Counted from the stretch's first letter, positions 27,725 to 36,330 are shown. The stretch: 64,000 nucleotides of DNA from Arcanobacterium wilhelmae (GCF_029632765.1 NZ_CP121247.1:1302001-1366000), one strand, 5' to 3'. Program-made: numbers and translations. Notes: generated from the sequence alone by a model not told the origin.

Positions 27725-28624
27725 CTATGCCCTCGGGTGTGCCTGCGCGAATGCGGCTCGCAAACGCTCAGCAGAAACGTGCGTATAGCGTTGTGTGGTT
27801 CCCAGCGACGAGTGGCCAAGGATCTCTTGGACGGTTCGAAGGTCAGACCCACCGTCGAGCAGATGGGTGGCTGCCGAGTGGCGCAGATCGTGTGGGGAAA
27901 TATCGGGCACACCAGCGAGGGCAGTCAGTGAGGAGAGGAACTTGCGGACCTCGCGCGGGTCGAGCCGGCGGCCGCGAGCACCCACAAACAGCGCAGACGT
28001 CTCACCATCAGCGACGGTGCTGCGAACGGAGAGCCACGCCATTAAAGCTGCGCGTGCAGGACGCCCGAATGGAACAACGCGCTCCTTGTCTCCTTTTCCG
28101 CAAACGCGAATGGTGCCGTCCGGCGAAATCGAGGAAATGTCCAGGCCAGTGAGCTCCGAAACACGGATCGCTGTGCCATAGAGCATTTCGAGCACAGCCC
28201 AATTTCGGGTGGCCAGAGGCTCACCATCTGCTGCGAGCTGTTTCGTGAGCCCCAGTAGCTGGCCGGCTTGCTCTTTTGTCAGAACGCGAGGGAGTTCGTT
28301 CGCCGCTTTTGGCGATTTGAGCCTGCGGGCAGCGTCCTGTTTGGTGTACCCGTTTTTAAACAGCCACGTAGAGAAAGTGTGGATGGCGGCCGAATGCCGC
28401 GCAAGAGACGCCCGAGCCGCACCTGTAGAACTTTGCTCAGCGAGCCACGCGCGAATATCAGCTAGTTCAAGGGCCGGAAGCGAGCCGTCAAGATCGTCGG
28501 TTCGGGCGGCGAGGAACTCGAGTAATGACCGCGCTTCACGCAGATACGCACGGACGGTGTGAGGCGAAAGCCCTCGCCTCACCTGCAGCTCGTTACGGTA
28601 TTTGTCAACAATCTCGTCCACCAC
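27725..28624 (-). CDS. xerC: Tyrosine recombinase XerC
   Basis: Resolves chromosome dimers at dif together with XerD. The 299-residue product has an N-terminal SAM-like core-binding domain (about 1-95) and a catalytic domain with the full residue set: R154, K177, H245, R248, H271 and nucleophile Y280. Last gene of yraN-comM-dprA-xerC; the usual actinobacterial location. No integron or phage genes are nearby, which supports a housekeeping Xer protein. Confidence 0.93.
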   Translation of the reverse strand: MVDEIVDKYRNELQVRRGLSPHTVRAYLREARSLLEFLAARTDDLDGSLPALELADIRAWLAEQSSTGAARASLARHSAAIHTFSTWLFKNGYTKQDAARRLKSPKAANELPRVLTKEQAGQLLGLTKQLAADGEPLATRNWAVLEMLYGTAIRVSELTGLDISSISPDGTIRVCGKGDKERVVPFGRPARAALMAWLSVRSTVADGETSALFVGARGRRLDPREVRKFLSSLTALAGVPDISPHDLRHSAATHLLDGGSDLRTVQEILGHSSLGTTQRYTHVSAERLRAAFAQAHPRA

Positions 28625-28686
28625 TCCACTGTATCAACGAGGGTTCGCCGCAGCCGGGGTGATATTCACCGGCGCCACACCCGTGC

Positions 28687-29820
28687 TCACTCACAGTATC
28701 GGCGAGGAAGCGAGATCTCCCCAGCGAGTTTCCACCGTCCGTCCGTGTAGCTCACCTTTCCTTGCCCTTTCAGCTTGGCCATGCCTTCCATCGCTTCTGG
28801 CATGCTGACGCCTGCGATCCGTGCGACATCGGCGAGCTGCGCTCCCCCATGCTTCGGCAACGCGTCGATCAAACGGCGCGTCACCTGGTCCGATCCGTCC
28901 GTTGCAGGCGAGAAGAATGCATCGTCCGCGAGCGGGTTTACGCCTATCGGCTCGATCAGCTCTGCGATCTGGGTATGCGACGTCACCAGCGTTGCGCCGT
29001 GTCGGATCAGTTCGTTGCACCCTACCGACGTCGGAGCGTCAATCGGGCCGGGGAATGCCGCAACCTCACGCCCAATCTCCATCGCGTGACGCGCCGTTGA
29101 AAGAGCGCCCGATTTGAATGGAGCCTCCACCACCACGGTTGCCAGACCGAGTGCTGCAATGATCCTGTTGCGCGCTAAAAAGCGGAACCGGTGAGGTGCG
29201 GCACCGACCGGAGATTCCGAGATCACTGCACCCTTCCCTGCCACAACTTCCTTGTAGAGAGACTCGTGCGACGACGGATACACGCGATCAACCCCCGCAG
29301 CGCTAACGAGGACTGTGCGACCATCAGCGGCAAGGGCACCGCGGTGCGCGTGGCCGTCGATCCCAAATGCCCCTCCGCTCACGATCACGATGCCCTTCGA
29401 GGCGAACTCGTAGCCCACATTCGACGCGATCCTCGCCCCGTAGCGCGTACAATCGCGCGATCCAACAACCGCGAGCGCAGGCTGCGAGAGCGCAGAAACG
29501 TCGCCGCGCGCCCATAGCGCCAACGGGCGGTTGTTTCCAAGATAGTCCAGGCCGGCCGGCCACTCCTGATCGCTGGGGATCAAAAGCCAAATACCGAGCT
29601 TGTCTAAGCACTCGTATTCAAACGGCCGAAGTTTGGCGAGGCGGCCGAGCCAGCGTTCGCGCGCGTCCATCTCGCGCTGCGACAGCCCCTTTCCGCTCTT
29701 CACAGCTGAAAGCCCCTGAGCATATCCCATGCGCTCGACAATACCGACAGCCACAGGATCCGGACCTTCGGCGATCCTTGTCCAGTCGAGAGCGGCAGCA
29801 TGTTCGCGATCCAGCTCCAT
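28687..29820 (-). CDS. dprA: DNA-processing protein DprA
   Basis: Loads RecA on incoming single-stranded DNA in transformation. The 377-residue product has the extended Rossmann fold with AVVGSRDCTRYG (about 113-124), SGGAFGIDGHAHRGAL (about 143-158) and the ELIRHGAT region, then a C-terminal winged helix (about 310-370). The ATG overlaps the comM stop as TGATG. Present in many bacteria not known to be competent, so competence is not proven by it. Confidence 0.95.
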   Translation of the reverse strand: MELDREHAAALDWTRIAEGPDPVAVGIVERMGYAQGLSAVKSGKGLSQREMDARERWLGRLAKLRPFEYECLDKLGIWLLIPSDQEWPAGLDYLGNNRPLALWARGDVSALSQPALAVVGSRDCTRYGARIASNVGYEFASKGIVIVSGGAFGIDGHAHRGALAADGRTVLVSAAGVDRVYPSSHESLYKEVVAGKGAVISESPVGAAPHRFRFLARNRIIAALGLATVVVEAPFKSGALSTARHAMEIGREVAAFPGPIDAPTSVGCNELIRHGATLVTSHTQIAELIEPIGVNPLADDAFFSPATDGSDQVTRRLIDALPKHGGAQLADVARIAGVSMPEAMEGMAKLKGQGKVSYTDGRWKLAGEISLPRRYCE

Positions 29821-31388
29821 CAGTTCTCCCCTTCCATCGTCATCTTGAGGTTTGCGGCAATATAGAGATCCGACTGCGTGGGCGAATCATGGCCGGCAAG
29901 ATCGGCCACTGACCAGGCGAGGCGCAGGATACGGTCGATCGCGCGCATCGAGATCAGCCCCATCGCCAAATCGCGATCGAGTTGCTCACGGAGTTCACCG
30001 TCAATCACCGTGTTGGATCTGAGCCACGTACCTGCAAGATCCGCATTGGTTCGCCCCACACCTGAACGGAACTCGGCACGCTTCGCCCTCACTGCTTGCC
30101 GTTCACGAGCGGCGCAGACCTGATCGCGCACCTGGGCTGAGCTCACCGAGCCACCCCGGCGCAGAGCCATTCGGCTCGGCCTACGAAGTACCAAGTTCAC
30201 ATCGATGCGATCTCGGACCGGACCGCCGAGATTTGCCCGGTACATGATGCGATCGCGTGCCGTGCATGTGCACCTGCCCGGACCGTCGAAGAGTTTGCCG
30301 CATCGGCATGGATTCGCTGCTGCAACAAGCTGGAATCGTGCAGGATACGTAACCGACGCGAGCGCCCGGTTAATCTCTACTACTCCACGCTCCAGAGGCT
30401 CACGCAGCGACTGAATTGCCACTGTTGAGAACTCAGGAAATTCATCGCAGTACAGCACTCCGCAGTGCGCCTTGGTGACTGCCCCGGGCCGCGCGATTCC
30501 CGAACCTCCTCCGACGATGGCCGGAGCCGTTGCAGTGTGGTGAACGGACTGCAACGGCGGACGCGTAGGGAGACGCCCAAACTCCAGGCCAGACAGCGAC
30601 TGGATCGCGGCGACCTCTACTGCCTGCTCGTTTGTCAGATCCGGCAAGACACCTGGCAACCGCTCGGCCAGCATCGATTTACCCACCCCGGGCGGACCGA
30701 CCATCAGCATGTGATGACCACCCGCAGCTGCAACAGTCAAGCCGAAGATCGCCTCCTCTTGGCCGCACACGTCACTGAGATCACCAACCTCCTCGTGAGG
30801 CGTTGGCACCGGCTCATCAGGAGCAAGCGGAACCTTGGGAGCATCCTTGACTCCCAACAACCGCGCAAGCTGAGCCAGGTGAGAAATCGGTTCCACCTCC
30901 ATGCCCGGCACAAGCGCGGCCGCCTTCGCGCTCGCCGCAGCACAAATCACCCGGTCAAACCCGTGCCGCTGGGCGGCAAGGACCGCGGGGATCACTCCAC
31001 GCACGCCACGAACCGATCCATCAAGGCCAAGTTCGCCCAGGAGCACCGTGCGTTCGTCGAATCCGCGGGCCCCTAATGCGCACATCACCGCAGCCGCGAG
31101 CGCAAGATCGAACCCCGTTCCGGATTTATGGAGATCCGCCGGCGACATGTTGATCGTCAGCTTCGAATTTGGCCAGGGCACCTTCGCGGCCAAGAAACCT
31201 GCGCGAAGCCGCTCCTTCGCCTCCCCGACCGCCGCATCTCCCAACCCCACCAAGGCCATGCCTGGCAGGCCACTCATGGTGACGGCTTCCACAAGCACAG
31301 GGACACCTTCAAGCCCGCGTAGCGCCACAGTATATGCCACTCCGACTCGCCCGTGACTAGGCCGTGCCATCGATTTGAGGGTTGTCAT
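29820..31388 (-). CDS. comM: YifB/ComM family Mg chelatase-like AAA+ ATPase
   Basis: Hexameric helicase of the ComM family, which in Vibrio promotes branch migration during natural transformation. The 522-residue product has the N-terminal LonC-like domain (about 10-130), Walker A GPPGVGKSM near 222-230, Walker B-like LYCDEFPEF near 305, and the C-terminal Mg_chelatase_C domain. It overlaps yraN (ATGA) and dprA (TGATG), making a DNA-processing operon. Confidence 0.94.
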   Translation of the reverse strand: MTTLKSMARPSHGRVGVAYTVALRGLEGVPVLVEAVTMSGLPGMALVGLGDAAVGEAKERLRAGFLAAKVPWPNSKLTINMSPADLHKSGTGFDLALAAAVMCALGARGFDERTVLLGELGLDGSVRGVRGVIPAVLAAQRHGFDRVICAAASAKAAALVPGMEVEPISHLAQLARLLGVKDAPKVPLAPDEPVPTPHEEVGDLSDVCGQEEAIFGLTVAAAGGHHMLMVGPPGVGKSMLAERLPGVLPDLTNEQAVEVAAIQSLSGLEFGRLPTRPPLQSVHHTATAPAIVGGGSGIARPGAVTKAHCGVLYCDEFPEFSTVAIQSLREPLERGVVEINRALASVTYPARFQLVAAANPCRCGKLFDGPGRCTCTARDRIMYRANLGGPVRDRIDVNLVLRRPSRMALRRGGSVSSAQVRDQVCAARERQAVRAKRAEFRSGVGRTNADLAGTWLRSNTVIDGELREQLDRDLAMGLISMRAIDRILRLAWSVADLAGHDSPTQSDLYIAANLKMTMEGEN

Positions 31389-31753
31389 TGCACACCCACC
31401 ACATGATCGATCGTGTACTCGGTACCGTCGAAAACACGAACCCCGATCACATCAACCGCGATCTGCGGCGCCCAGTAATCGTGCTTGACCACCCACTGCA
31501 GAAGTAGGGCGCGTAGGCGTTGGAGCTTCGTTGGAGTAACTGCCGCTTCCGGTGCGCCTTTTGCCTCCGTTCGCCTCGTCTTCACCTCCACGGCAACGAG
31601 CGCGCCACGCCCCGGATCGAACCCCACAATATCGAGTTCTCCCCCGCGAACCCTCCAGTTCATGTCGAGTATTTCCCACTCGTGGCTTTCCAAATAACGG
31701 CGCGCGCACTGTTCACCCCACGCACCGAGCTGCCTGGTTGTATATTCATTCAT
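31385..31753 (-). CDS. UPF0102 protein YraN
   Basis: Endonuclease-like fold of unknown function. The 122-residue product has the typical LGAWGEQCARRYLESHEWEIL, the predicted catalytic GGELDIVG and VAVEVKTRR motifs (an E-x-K nuclease-like arrangement). AGGAGG precedes the ATG. First gene of the operon with comM, dprA and xerC, and preceded by the paired TTTTCCACA boxes. Confidence 0.92.
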   Translation of the reverse strand: MNEYTTRQLGAWGEQCARRYLESHEWEILDMNWRVRGGELDIVGFDPGRGALVAVEVKTRRTEAKGAPEAAVTPTKLQRLRALLLQWVVKHDYWAPQIAVDVIGVRVFDGTEYTIDHVVGVQ

Positions 31754-31816
31754 CTCAAACCTCCTGGTTCGATTGAACGCAAGTTACGCCACCGACGTTT
31801 GCGGCTCTCCTTCCCT

Positions 31817-31853
31817 TGTGGAAAACGGTGGCGCGAGCGCTCCTTGTGGAAAA
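31817..31853 (-). promoter_or_regulatory. Direct repeat of TTTTCCACA, 28 bp apart, upstream of yraN-comM-dprA-xerC
   Basis: On the minus strand TTTTCCACA occurs at 31853-31845 and again at 31825-31817, with 19 bases between; the inner box ends 63 bases before the yraN ATG. The outer box merges with the T tract of the upstream terminator. Box sequence, orientation and spacing equal those upstream of the LytM gene at 26989-27025. Confidence 0.55.
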
Positions 31854-31859
31854 GAAAAA

Positions 31860-31880
31860 CCCGCCGGCATAACCGGCGGG
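31860..31880 (-). terminator. Terminator after the DUF2469 gene
   Basis: CCCGCCGG and CCGGCGGG arms (31860-31867 and 31873-31880) with a 5-base loop, followed on the minus strand by TTTTTCTTTT. Ends the lepB-rnhB-DUF2469 unit. Confidence 0.85.
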
Positions 31881-31929
31881 CGGAATCGAACACGCACCAT
31901 GCGGGGCATCCGAGGCGCGAAAAAACGCG

Positions 31930-32244
31930 TCAGTGCTCGAAATTCAGCTCCTTGGAAATGTCAGGCTTATTCAGCTCCTCCACATTCACGTCCTTGAACG
32001 ACACGATCCGCGCACTGCGAATAAAGCGCGACGAACGGAAAATATCCCACACCCACGCGTCCGTCAGCGTCACTTCAAAGAAAATATCGCCACCGTTCGA
32101 GGCGCGTACTTTCACGTCCACGTCGTTCGCCAGGTAGAACCGGCGCTCCGTTTCCACCACGTAGCGGAACAAGTTCACGACTTCGCGGTACTCGCGATAG
32201 AGCGCCAGCTCGGCGTCGGACTCGTAATTTTCGATCTCGCCCAT
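31930..32244 (-). CDS. DUF2469 family protein
   Basis: Conserved actinobacterial protein of unknown function. ATG at 32244 (MGEIENYESDAEL) is preferred over one eight codons upstream because GAGGGAAC lies just before it; it gives 104 residues. The compact charged sequence has no membrane segment or known catalytic motif. It follows rnhB by 7 bases, its usual neighbour, and ends at an intrinsic terminator. Confidence 0.88.
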   Translation of the reverse strand: MGEIENYESDAELALYREYREVVNLFRYVVETERRFYLANDVDVKVRASNGGDIFFEVTLTDAWVWDIFRSSRFIRSARIVSFKDVNVEELNKPDISKELNFEH

Positions 32245-32251
32245 GTTCCCT

Positions 32252-32920
32252 CTACTTCTCTTCGACACCAGGAAGGTGCCATGACCTGCGATGATACTCG
32301 CTCGCCCCGAGCCTGCTCAGCGCCTCGATGTGCGAAGGTGAGGAGTATCCCTTATTTCTTGCCCAATCGTATCCCGGATGAGCGCCGTCGAGGGCCACCA
32401 TCAGGGCGTCACGTTCCACTTTTGCCAGTACGGAGGCACATGCGATCACGGCGCTCGAAGCATCCCCTTTCACCGTCATCGTCACAGGCACGCGAGGCGG
32501 CCCATCGACGTCGAACAACGAATCCGCGCTCCACCAGTCGTGACTGCCGTCCAGCAAAACCGCATGGAAAGCAACACCAGCTTCTGCGAGCTGCGTTGCC
32601 GCCCGCGCCGCCGCGAGCCGCAAGCCGCCAATGATCCCACGTTCGTCGATTTCCGCGGCGCTCGCGTGCCCGACGGCACTCGCAACCAGCCACTGTCGCA
32701 CCGGCTCCGCGAGCTCCTCGCGCACGTGCGACGAAATCTGCTTCGAATCGCGCAACTTTGCCGGGAAATCATCAGTAGTTTCGTTCCCGACGACGGCGAT
32801 CCCCACCGATACCGGCCCTGCCAGCGAACCTCGGCCCACCTCGTCAACACCGGCCACGTACGAACCAGCTGGGAGCGCGGCAAGAGCCGCCTTTTCCAGC
32901 TCACGCGATGGCGTGATCAC
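32252..32920 (-). CDS. rnhB: Ribonuclease HII
   Basis: Removes ribonucleotides from DNA and RNA-DNA hybrids. The 222-residue product has the catalytic VAGVDEVGRGSLAGPV (about 23-38), the RDSKQ segment near 70 and the later acidic ligands around LLDGSHDWW. The GTG start overlaps the lepB stop as GTGA. Confidence 0.95.
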   Translation of the reverse strand: MITPSRELEKAALAALPAGSYVAGVDEVGRGSLAGPVSVGIAVVGNETTDDFPAKLRDSKQISSHVREELAEPVRQWLVASAVGHASAAEIDERGIIGGLRLAAARAATQLAEAGVAFHAVLLDGSHDWWSADSLFDVDGPPRVPVTMTVKGDASSAVIACASVLAKVERDALMVALDGAHPGYDWARNKGYSSPSHIEALSRLGASEYHRRSWHLPGVEEK

Positions 32921-33669
32921 TTGCTGGGAACCCCGTCAAAAACGCTCCCGTGATCCGACAGACGCCCGAAACGGCTGAACGGGTAAATCGTGAGCCACGC
33001 GCGGCCCTCAACGTTCTCCATTGGCACGAAGCCAAAACCAGACTGAGCCTGGTGGAAACGTGAATCTGCGGAATGGTTGCGGTTATCCCCCATCACCCAC
33101 AGGTGATTCTCCGGCACAGTGACCGAAAACTTCTCGTCCGATGGCTTTGCACCGGGCTTGATGTAGGTTTCAGTGATCGGCTTGCCGTTCACTGTGACCT
33201 TGCCGTCTGCAGTGCAACACTCCACCTTATCGCCTGGCAATCCAATGACGCGCTTGACCAGGTGATCGCCCACATTCTGCGGAAGCAAACCGACCGCCTG
33301 GCCGAAGCTTGTCAAGGCCTTCGACACTGTCCCTTGATCGTACTTTGGCTTCTCGGGAAGCCAGCCACCCGGATCGACAAACACCACCACATCGCCGCGA
33401 TGTAGGGACGACTCATCATGCGCAAGCTTGTTCACCACGATACGATCGCCCGGGACGAGCGTGTTTTCCATCGATTCCGAAGGGATCTCAAATGCCTGGA
33501 GCAAGTAGGTTTTGACAACCACGGCGATCAGAAGCGCGATCGCCAGCACGGTGAAAAACTCAAGGAGGAAAGATACCGTGGCGGCGAGCTTCGATTTCTT
33601 CGCCTCCGCCGCCTTTTCCTCTTTCGAGGGCGGCGGGAACGAGGGCGGCATTGCTTCACTCTCGGTCAT
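32917..33669 (-). CDS. lepB: Signal peptidase I
   Basis: Membrane serine-lysine protease removing signal peptides. The 250-residue product has one N-terminal membrane segment (about 30-55), the catalytic serine in PSESMENT (about 77-84) and the lysine in VKRVIGLPGD (about 137-146), plus the box E motif MGDNRNHSADSR. It lies between rplS and rnhB as in other Actinobacteria. Confidence 0.96.
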   Translation of the reverse strand: MTESEAMPPSFPPPSKEEKAAEAKKSKLAATVSFLLEFFTVLAIALLIAVVVKTYLLQAFEIPSESMENTLVPGDRIVVNKLAHDESSLHRGDVVVFVDPGGWLPEKPKYDQGTVSKALTSFGQAVGLLPQNVGDHLVKRVIGLPGDKVECCTADGKVTVNGKPITETYIKPGAKPSDEKFSVTVPENHLWVMGDNRNHSADSRFHQAQSGFGFVPMENVEGRAWLTIYPFSRFGRLSDHGSVFDGVPSK

Positions 33670-33800
33670 CTCTCACCTCCAAAATCCTCCCCAAGCGTAT
33701 ACGAGTTCCCTGAAAAACAGCTCGATGAGACACCCGGTTTTAGGTTTCAATTCGGTCACAAAACGACGCCGGTGTGCGAGGAACCCCAGCCGCCCGGCGC

Positions 33801-33830
33801 CCGCCCGCGCAACTGACGCACCGACGTCGG
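33801..33830 (-). repeat. Dispersed repeat copy between lepB and rplS
   Basis: On the minus strand CCGACGTCGG, TGCGTC, AGTTGCGCGGGC. It lies just after the rplS terminator. A degenerate half copy (CGACGCCGGTG) lies at 33764-33774. Confidence 0.7.
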
Positions 33831-33836
33831 CAACAA

Positions 33837-33866
33837 AAAGGCGGGCCCCGCACGGAGCCCGCCTTT
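33837..33866 (-). terminator. Terminator of rplS
   Basis: Arms of 10 bp (33837-33846 and 33857-33866) enclosing a GC-rich loop, followed on the minus strand by TTTTTG. It lies 33 bases past the rplS stop. Confidence 0.8.
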
Positions 33867-33898
33867 CACGATTGCGCAAGAATCGCACGACGACAAGA

Positions 33899-34243
33899 TC
33901 AGTCGCGCTTCTCCTTGATCTTCGCAGCCTTACCGTGGAGGTTGCGCAGGTAGTACAGCTTGGCGCGGCGAACATCGCCACGAGTCACAACCTCGATCGA
34001 ATCGACTGCCGGGGAGTGCAACGGGAACTGACGCTCCACGCCCACGCCGAACGACGCCTTACGAACGGTGAAGGTTGCACCAACGCCGGTGCCGCCCTTG
34101 CGAGCAATAACGACGCCCTGGAACACCTGGATACGCTGACGGTTGCCTTCAACAACCTTCACGTTCACCTTAACGGTATCGCCTGCACGGAAATCCGGAC
34201 GCTCCTTGAGCTGGCCTTCCGCGATCTTCGAAATAATCGACAT
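33899..34243 (-). CDS. rplS: 50S ribosomal protein L19
   Basis: The 114-residue product is full length, with [22 protein letters not shown] and [20 protein letters not shown], both typical of L19. It stands alone between trmD and lepB. The 129-base gap upstream can form a hairpin (GTGTGCG at 34317-34323 with CGCACAC at 34342-34348), which may be an L19 leader structure; that is inference. Confidence 0.97.
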   Translation of the reverse strand: MSIISKIAEGQLKERPDFRAGDTVKVNVKVVEGNRQRIQVFQGVVIARKGGTGVGATFTVRKASFGVGVERQFPLHSPAVDSIEVVTRGDVRRAKLYYLRNLHGKAAKIKEKRD

Positions 34244-34372
34244 GATTACTCTCTACCACCCTGCACGCAGGTCAGAGTGCTTTCCGGGCTTTCGCCCGAT
34301 CGTTGAAAACTCGCCGGTGTGCGGCCCCCTGCGGCAGGCTACGCACACTTTTGATATGGCAAGACCTATCTA

Positions 34373-35725
34373 TTATGCCAAATTCAGGGCGCGTGCCAAT
34401 ACGTAATCGTCGTTAGGTTGGCCACCCACAATAAACGTGCGCTTCCCTGCGATCTCAAACCCGAATTTCTTGTAGGCCTGGATGGCACGCTTGTTCTTCG
34501 CGTTGGTTCCCAGCCAAATGTACGGGTTCTCTCCCTGCGCTTGCGCCGACGCCGATGCGAGGGTTGCGTCCATCAGCGCGGCTGCGGCTCCGCTCCCGCG
34601 CCACGATCGTGTGAGATAGAACTTGGACAGGTAGGCCATGCCTCCGTGGCGCTCGCCGCCCTGCGCCACGAAATCGACGGGGGCACCCTCATCCTCGTGG
34701 ACGACGGCATCGGCCACAGGCTGGAGTACGAGCGAGTATCCGATCAGCTCCTCCCCTGCCCACAGCGCGAGCAGCCACGCCTGCGGGTCGGCTGCAAGCT
34801 GGGCGAACGCAGCCTCGGAGAGGTTGCCATCGATGAACTCAGCGATCGCCTCGTCGGAAAGATAGCTGGGGCACGCGTCCGGGAAGGTTTCGGCCGCGAG
34901 CGCCGCGAATTGCGCTGGGGTTGCTGTGCCGATCCGCATCGGAACTGGATGTGCTGATTCCTTGCCCACAAGCCAGCCGAGCTCGGCGAGCATTCGGCGA
35001 TCCTTCTTATCGAGCGCGGCCGCATCGAGCGCAGCGACCATATCCGGGCGGCGGGCGGCCGTCTTTTCCAGTGCGCGGTCGCGCCGCCAGCGCGCCACCG
35101 CGCCGTGGTTTCCGCTCATCAGCACGGGAGGGATTTCGAGCCCTTCGAAATCCACCGGGCGCGTGTACACCGGGTATTCGAGCAGGCCAGCAGCGCCGTG
35201 CGATTCCTCTACGAGCGACTGCGGGTTGCCTACCATCCCCGGGAGCAGCCGCGAGACCCCCTCCACGAGTGCCACGGCCGCCACTTCGCCACCGTTGAGA
35301 ACGTAATCTCCGAGCGAGTACTCACGCACTTCCAGCGTGCCGCGGTAATACTCAGCCACGCGCGAATCGATACCCTCGTAGCGACCGCATGCGATCACGA
35401 TCTGATCCGCGCCAGCCAGGTCCTCCAAGGTCGCCTGCGTCAGCGGCATCCCCGACGGCGTCGGGATCGCGAGCACCACTCGCGCTCCGGCGGGAGCCGG
35501 GCCGACGACGTCGTCGATCGCTTTCTTCCACACGTCCGGTTTCATCACCATGCCAGCACCGCCGCCGGCGGGGGTGTCGTCAACGGTGCGGTGAACGTCT
35601 TCCGTCCAGTCGCGCAAATCCGCCGATTCGAGTTCGATGATGCCGCGTTCGCGTGCCTTTCCCACGAGGGAAAGATCGAGCACGCCGAAAAACTCGGGGA
35701 AAACGGAAAGGATTGAGAACTTCAC
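34373..35725 (-). CDS. trmD: tRNA (guanine-37-N1)-methyltransferase TrmD fused to a GNAT acetyltransferase
   Basis: TrmD makes m1G37 next to the anticodon and prevents frameshifting. The 450-residue product is far longer than the usual 240 or so. Residues 1-252 are a complete SPOUT TrmD (GGGAGMVMKPDVW, ACGRYEGIDSR, EYSLGDYVLNGGE). Residues 262-450 are a GNAT domain with RSWRGSGAAAALM (acetyl-CoA loop, about 373-385) and NKRAIQAYKKFGFEIAGKRTF. The join is in one frame with no stop. The GTG start overlaps the rimM stop as GTGA. The acetyl acceptor is unknown. Confidence 0.95.
   Translation of the reverse strand: MKFSILSVFPEFFGVLDLSLVGKARERGIIELESADLRDWTEDVHRTVDDTPAGGGAGMVMKPDVWKKAIDDVVGPAPAGARVVLAIPTPSGMPLTQATLEDLAGADQIVIACGRYEGIDSRVAEYYRGTLEVREYSLGDYVLNGGEVAAVALVEGVSRLLPGMVGNPQSLVEESHGAAGLLEYPVYTRPVDFEGLEIPPVLMSGNHGAVARWRRDRALEKTAARRPDMVAALDAAALDKKDRRMLAELGWLVGKESAHPVPMRIGTATPAQFAALAAETFPDACPSYLSDEAIAEFIDGNLSEAAFAQLAADPQAWLLALWAGEELIGYSLVLQPVADAVVHEDEGAPVDFVAQGGERHGGMAYLSKFYLTRSWRGSGAAAALMDATLASASAQAQGENPYIWLGTNAKNKRAIQAYKKFGFEIAGKRTFIVGGQPNDDYVLARALNLA
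34546..34570 (+). repeat. Dispersed repeat copy inside the GNAT part of trmD
   Basis: CCGACGCCGATGCG, then AGGGTTGCGTC. It is almost the same as the intergenic copy at 37337-37360. On the coding strand it encodes the Ala/Ser-rich stretch TLASASAQA of the acetyltransferase domain. Confidence 0.6.
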
Positions 35726-36267
35726 TCCTGGTTCTCTCCCTCGTTCTCGACCACGACGAGCTCTTCTTCCGAGAACAAGCCCGGAGGTGCATCGATGATC
35801 ACGCAGTGATCGTCCAGATCGACTTCGGTCACGATCTGTGAAACGAACGGTACCCGTGTGATCACGCCGTCGGGCTCGCGCACGATCAGCAGATCTTGCG
35901 CCGGGTGTGATTCGACGTCGATCACGATGCCGAGCTCGTAGCCTTCAGGGTCGAGCGCCTCGAGCCCTTTGAGCTGATGCGGGAACCAGGCGTTCTCCTC
36001 GCCCTCGTCCTCCTCGGATTCGATCACGAGCTTTGCCGCGCGGATCGCCTCTGCCGCCTCGCGCGAGTTCACTTCTACGAACTTCGCGTACGTGACGCCC
36101 TTGTAGACGCGCGTGCGCTCCACAGTGAGCGGGCCAGCGCTCGCAGGCTCGGTGGCGAGCACGGCCCCGACGGCGAGGCGGCGCTGCGGGTTGTCGGTAC
36201 GCACGTCCAGTTTCACTTCGCCCTTGAGACCGTGGGCGGGGCCAACGATCGCCACATTGAGTTGCAT
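35722..36267 (-). CDS. rimM: 16S rRNA processing factor RimM
   Basis: Binds ribosomal protein S19 and helps 30S assembly. The 181-residue product has the N-terminal RimM domain (VGPAHGLKGEVKLDVRTDNP, about 8-27) and the C-terminal PRC-barrel (LIVREPDGVITRVPFVSQIV), with an acidic tail. Upstream of trmD with a four-base overlap. A terminator between khpA and rimM suggests a separate promoter. Confidence 0.95.
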   Translation of the reverse strand: MQLNVAIVGPAHGLKGEVKLDVRTDNPQRRLAVGAVLATEPASAGPLTVERTRVYKGVTYAKFVEVNSREAAEAIRAAKLVIESEEDEGEENAWFPHQLKGLEALDPEGYELGIVIDVESHPAQDLLIVREPDGVITRVPFVSQIVTEVDLDDHCVIIDAPPGLFSEEELVVVENEGENQE

Positions 36268-36286
36268 TGTTCCTCCAGTGAGTTGC

Positions 36287-36300
36287 CCGACGCCGGTGGC
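36287..36300 (+). repeat. Partial dispersed repeat (core only)
   Basis: CCGACGCCGGTGGC directly preceded by AGTTGC, in the gap between khpA and rimM. Only the core half and a permuted second half are present. Confidence 0.35.
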
Positions 36301-36330
36301 CGGGTCTGCCAGTTATTCTAGGGCAGGATG

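Noticed and set aside
27725..28624. XerC as a phage or integron integrase
   Set aside because: It sits in the conserved yraN-comM-dprA-xerC order, has the full housekeeping residue set, and no attachment site, phage or cassette genes are next to it.
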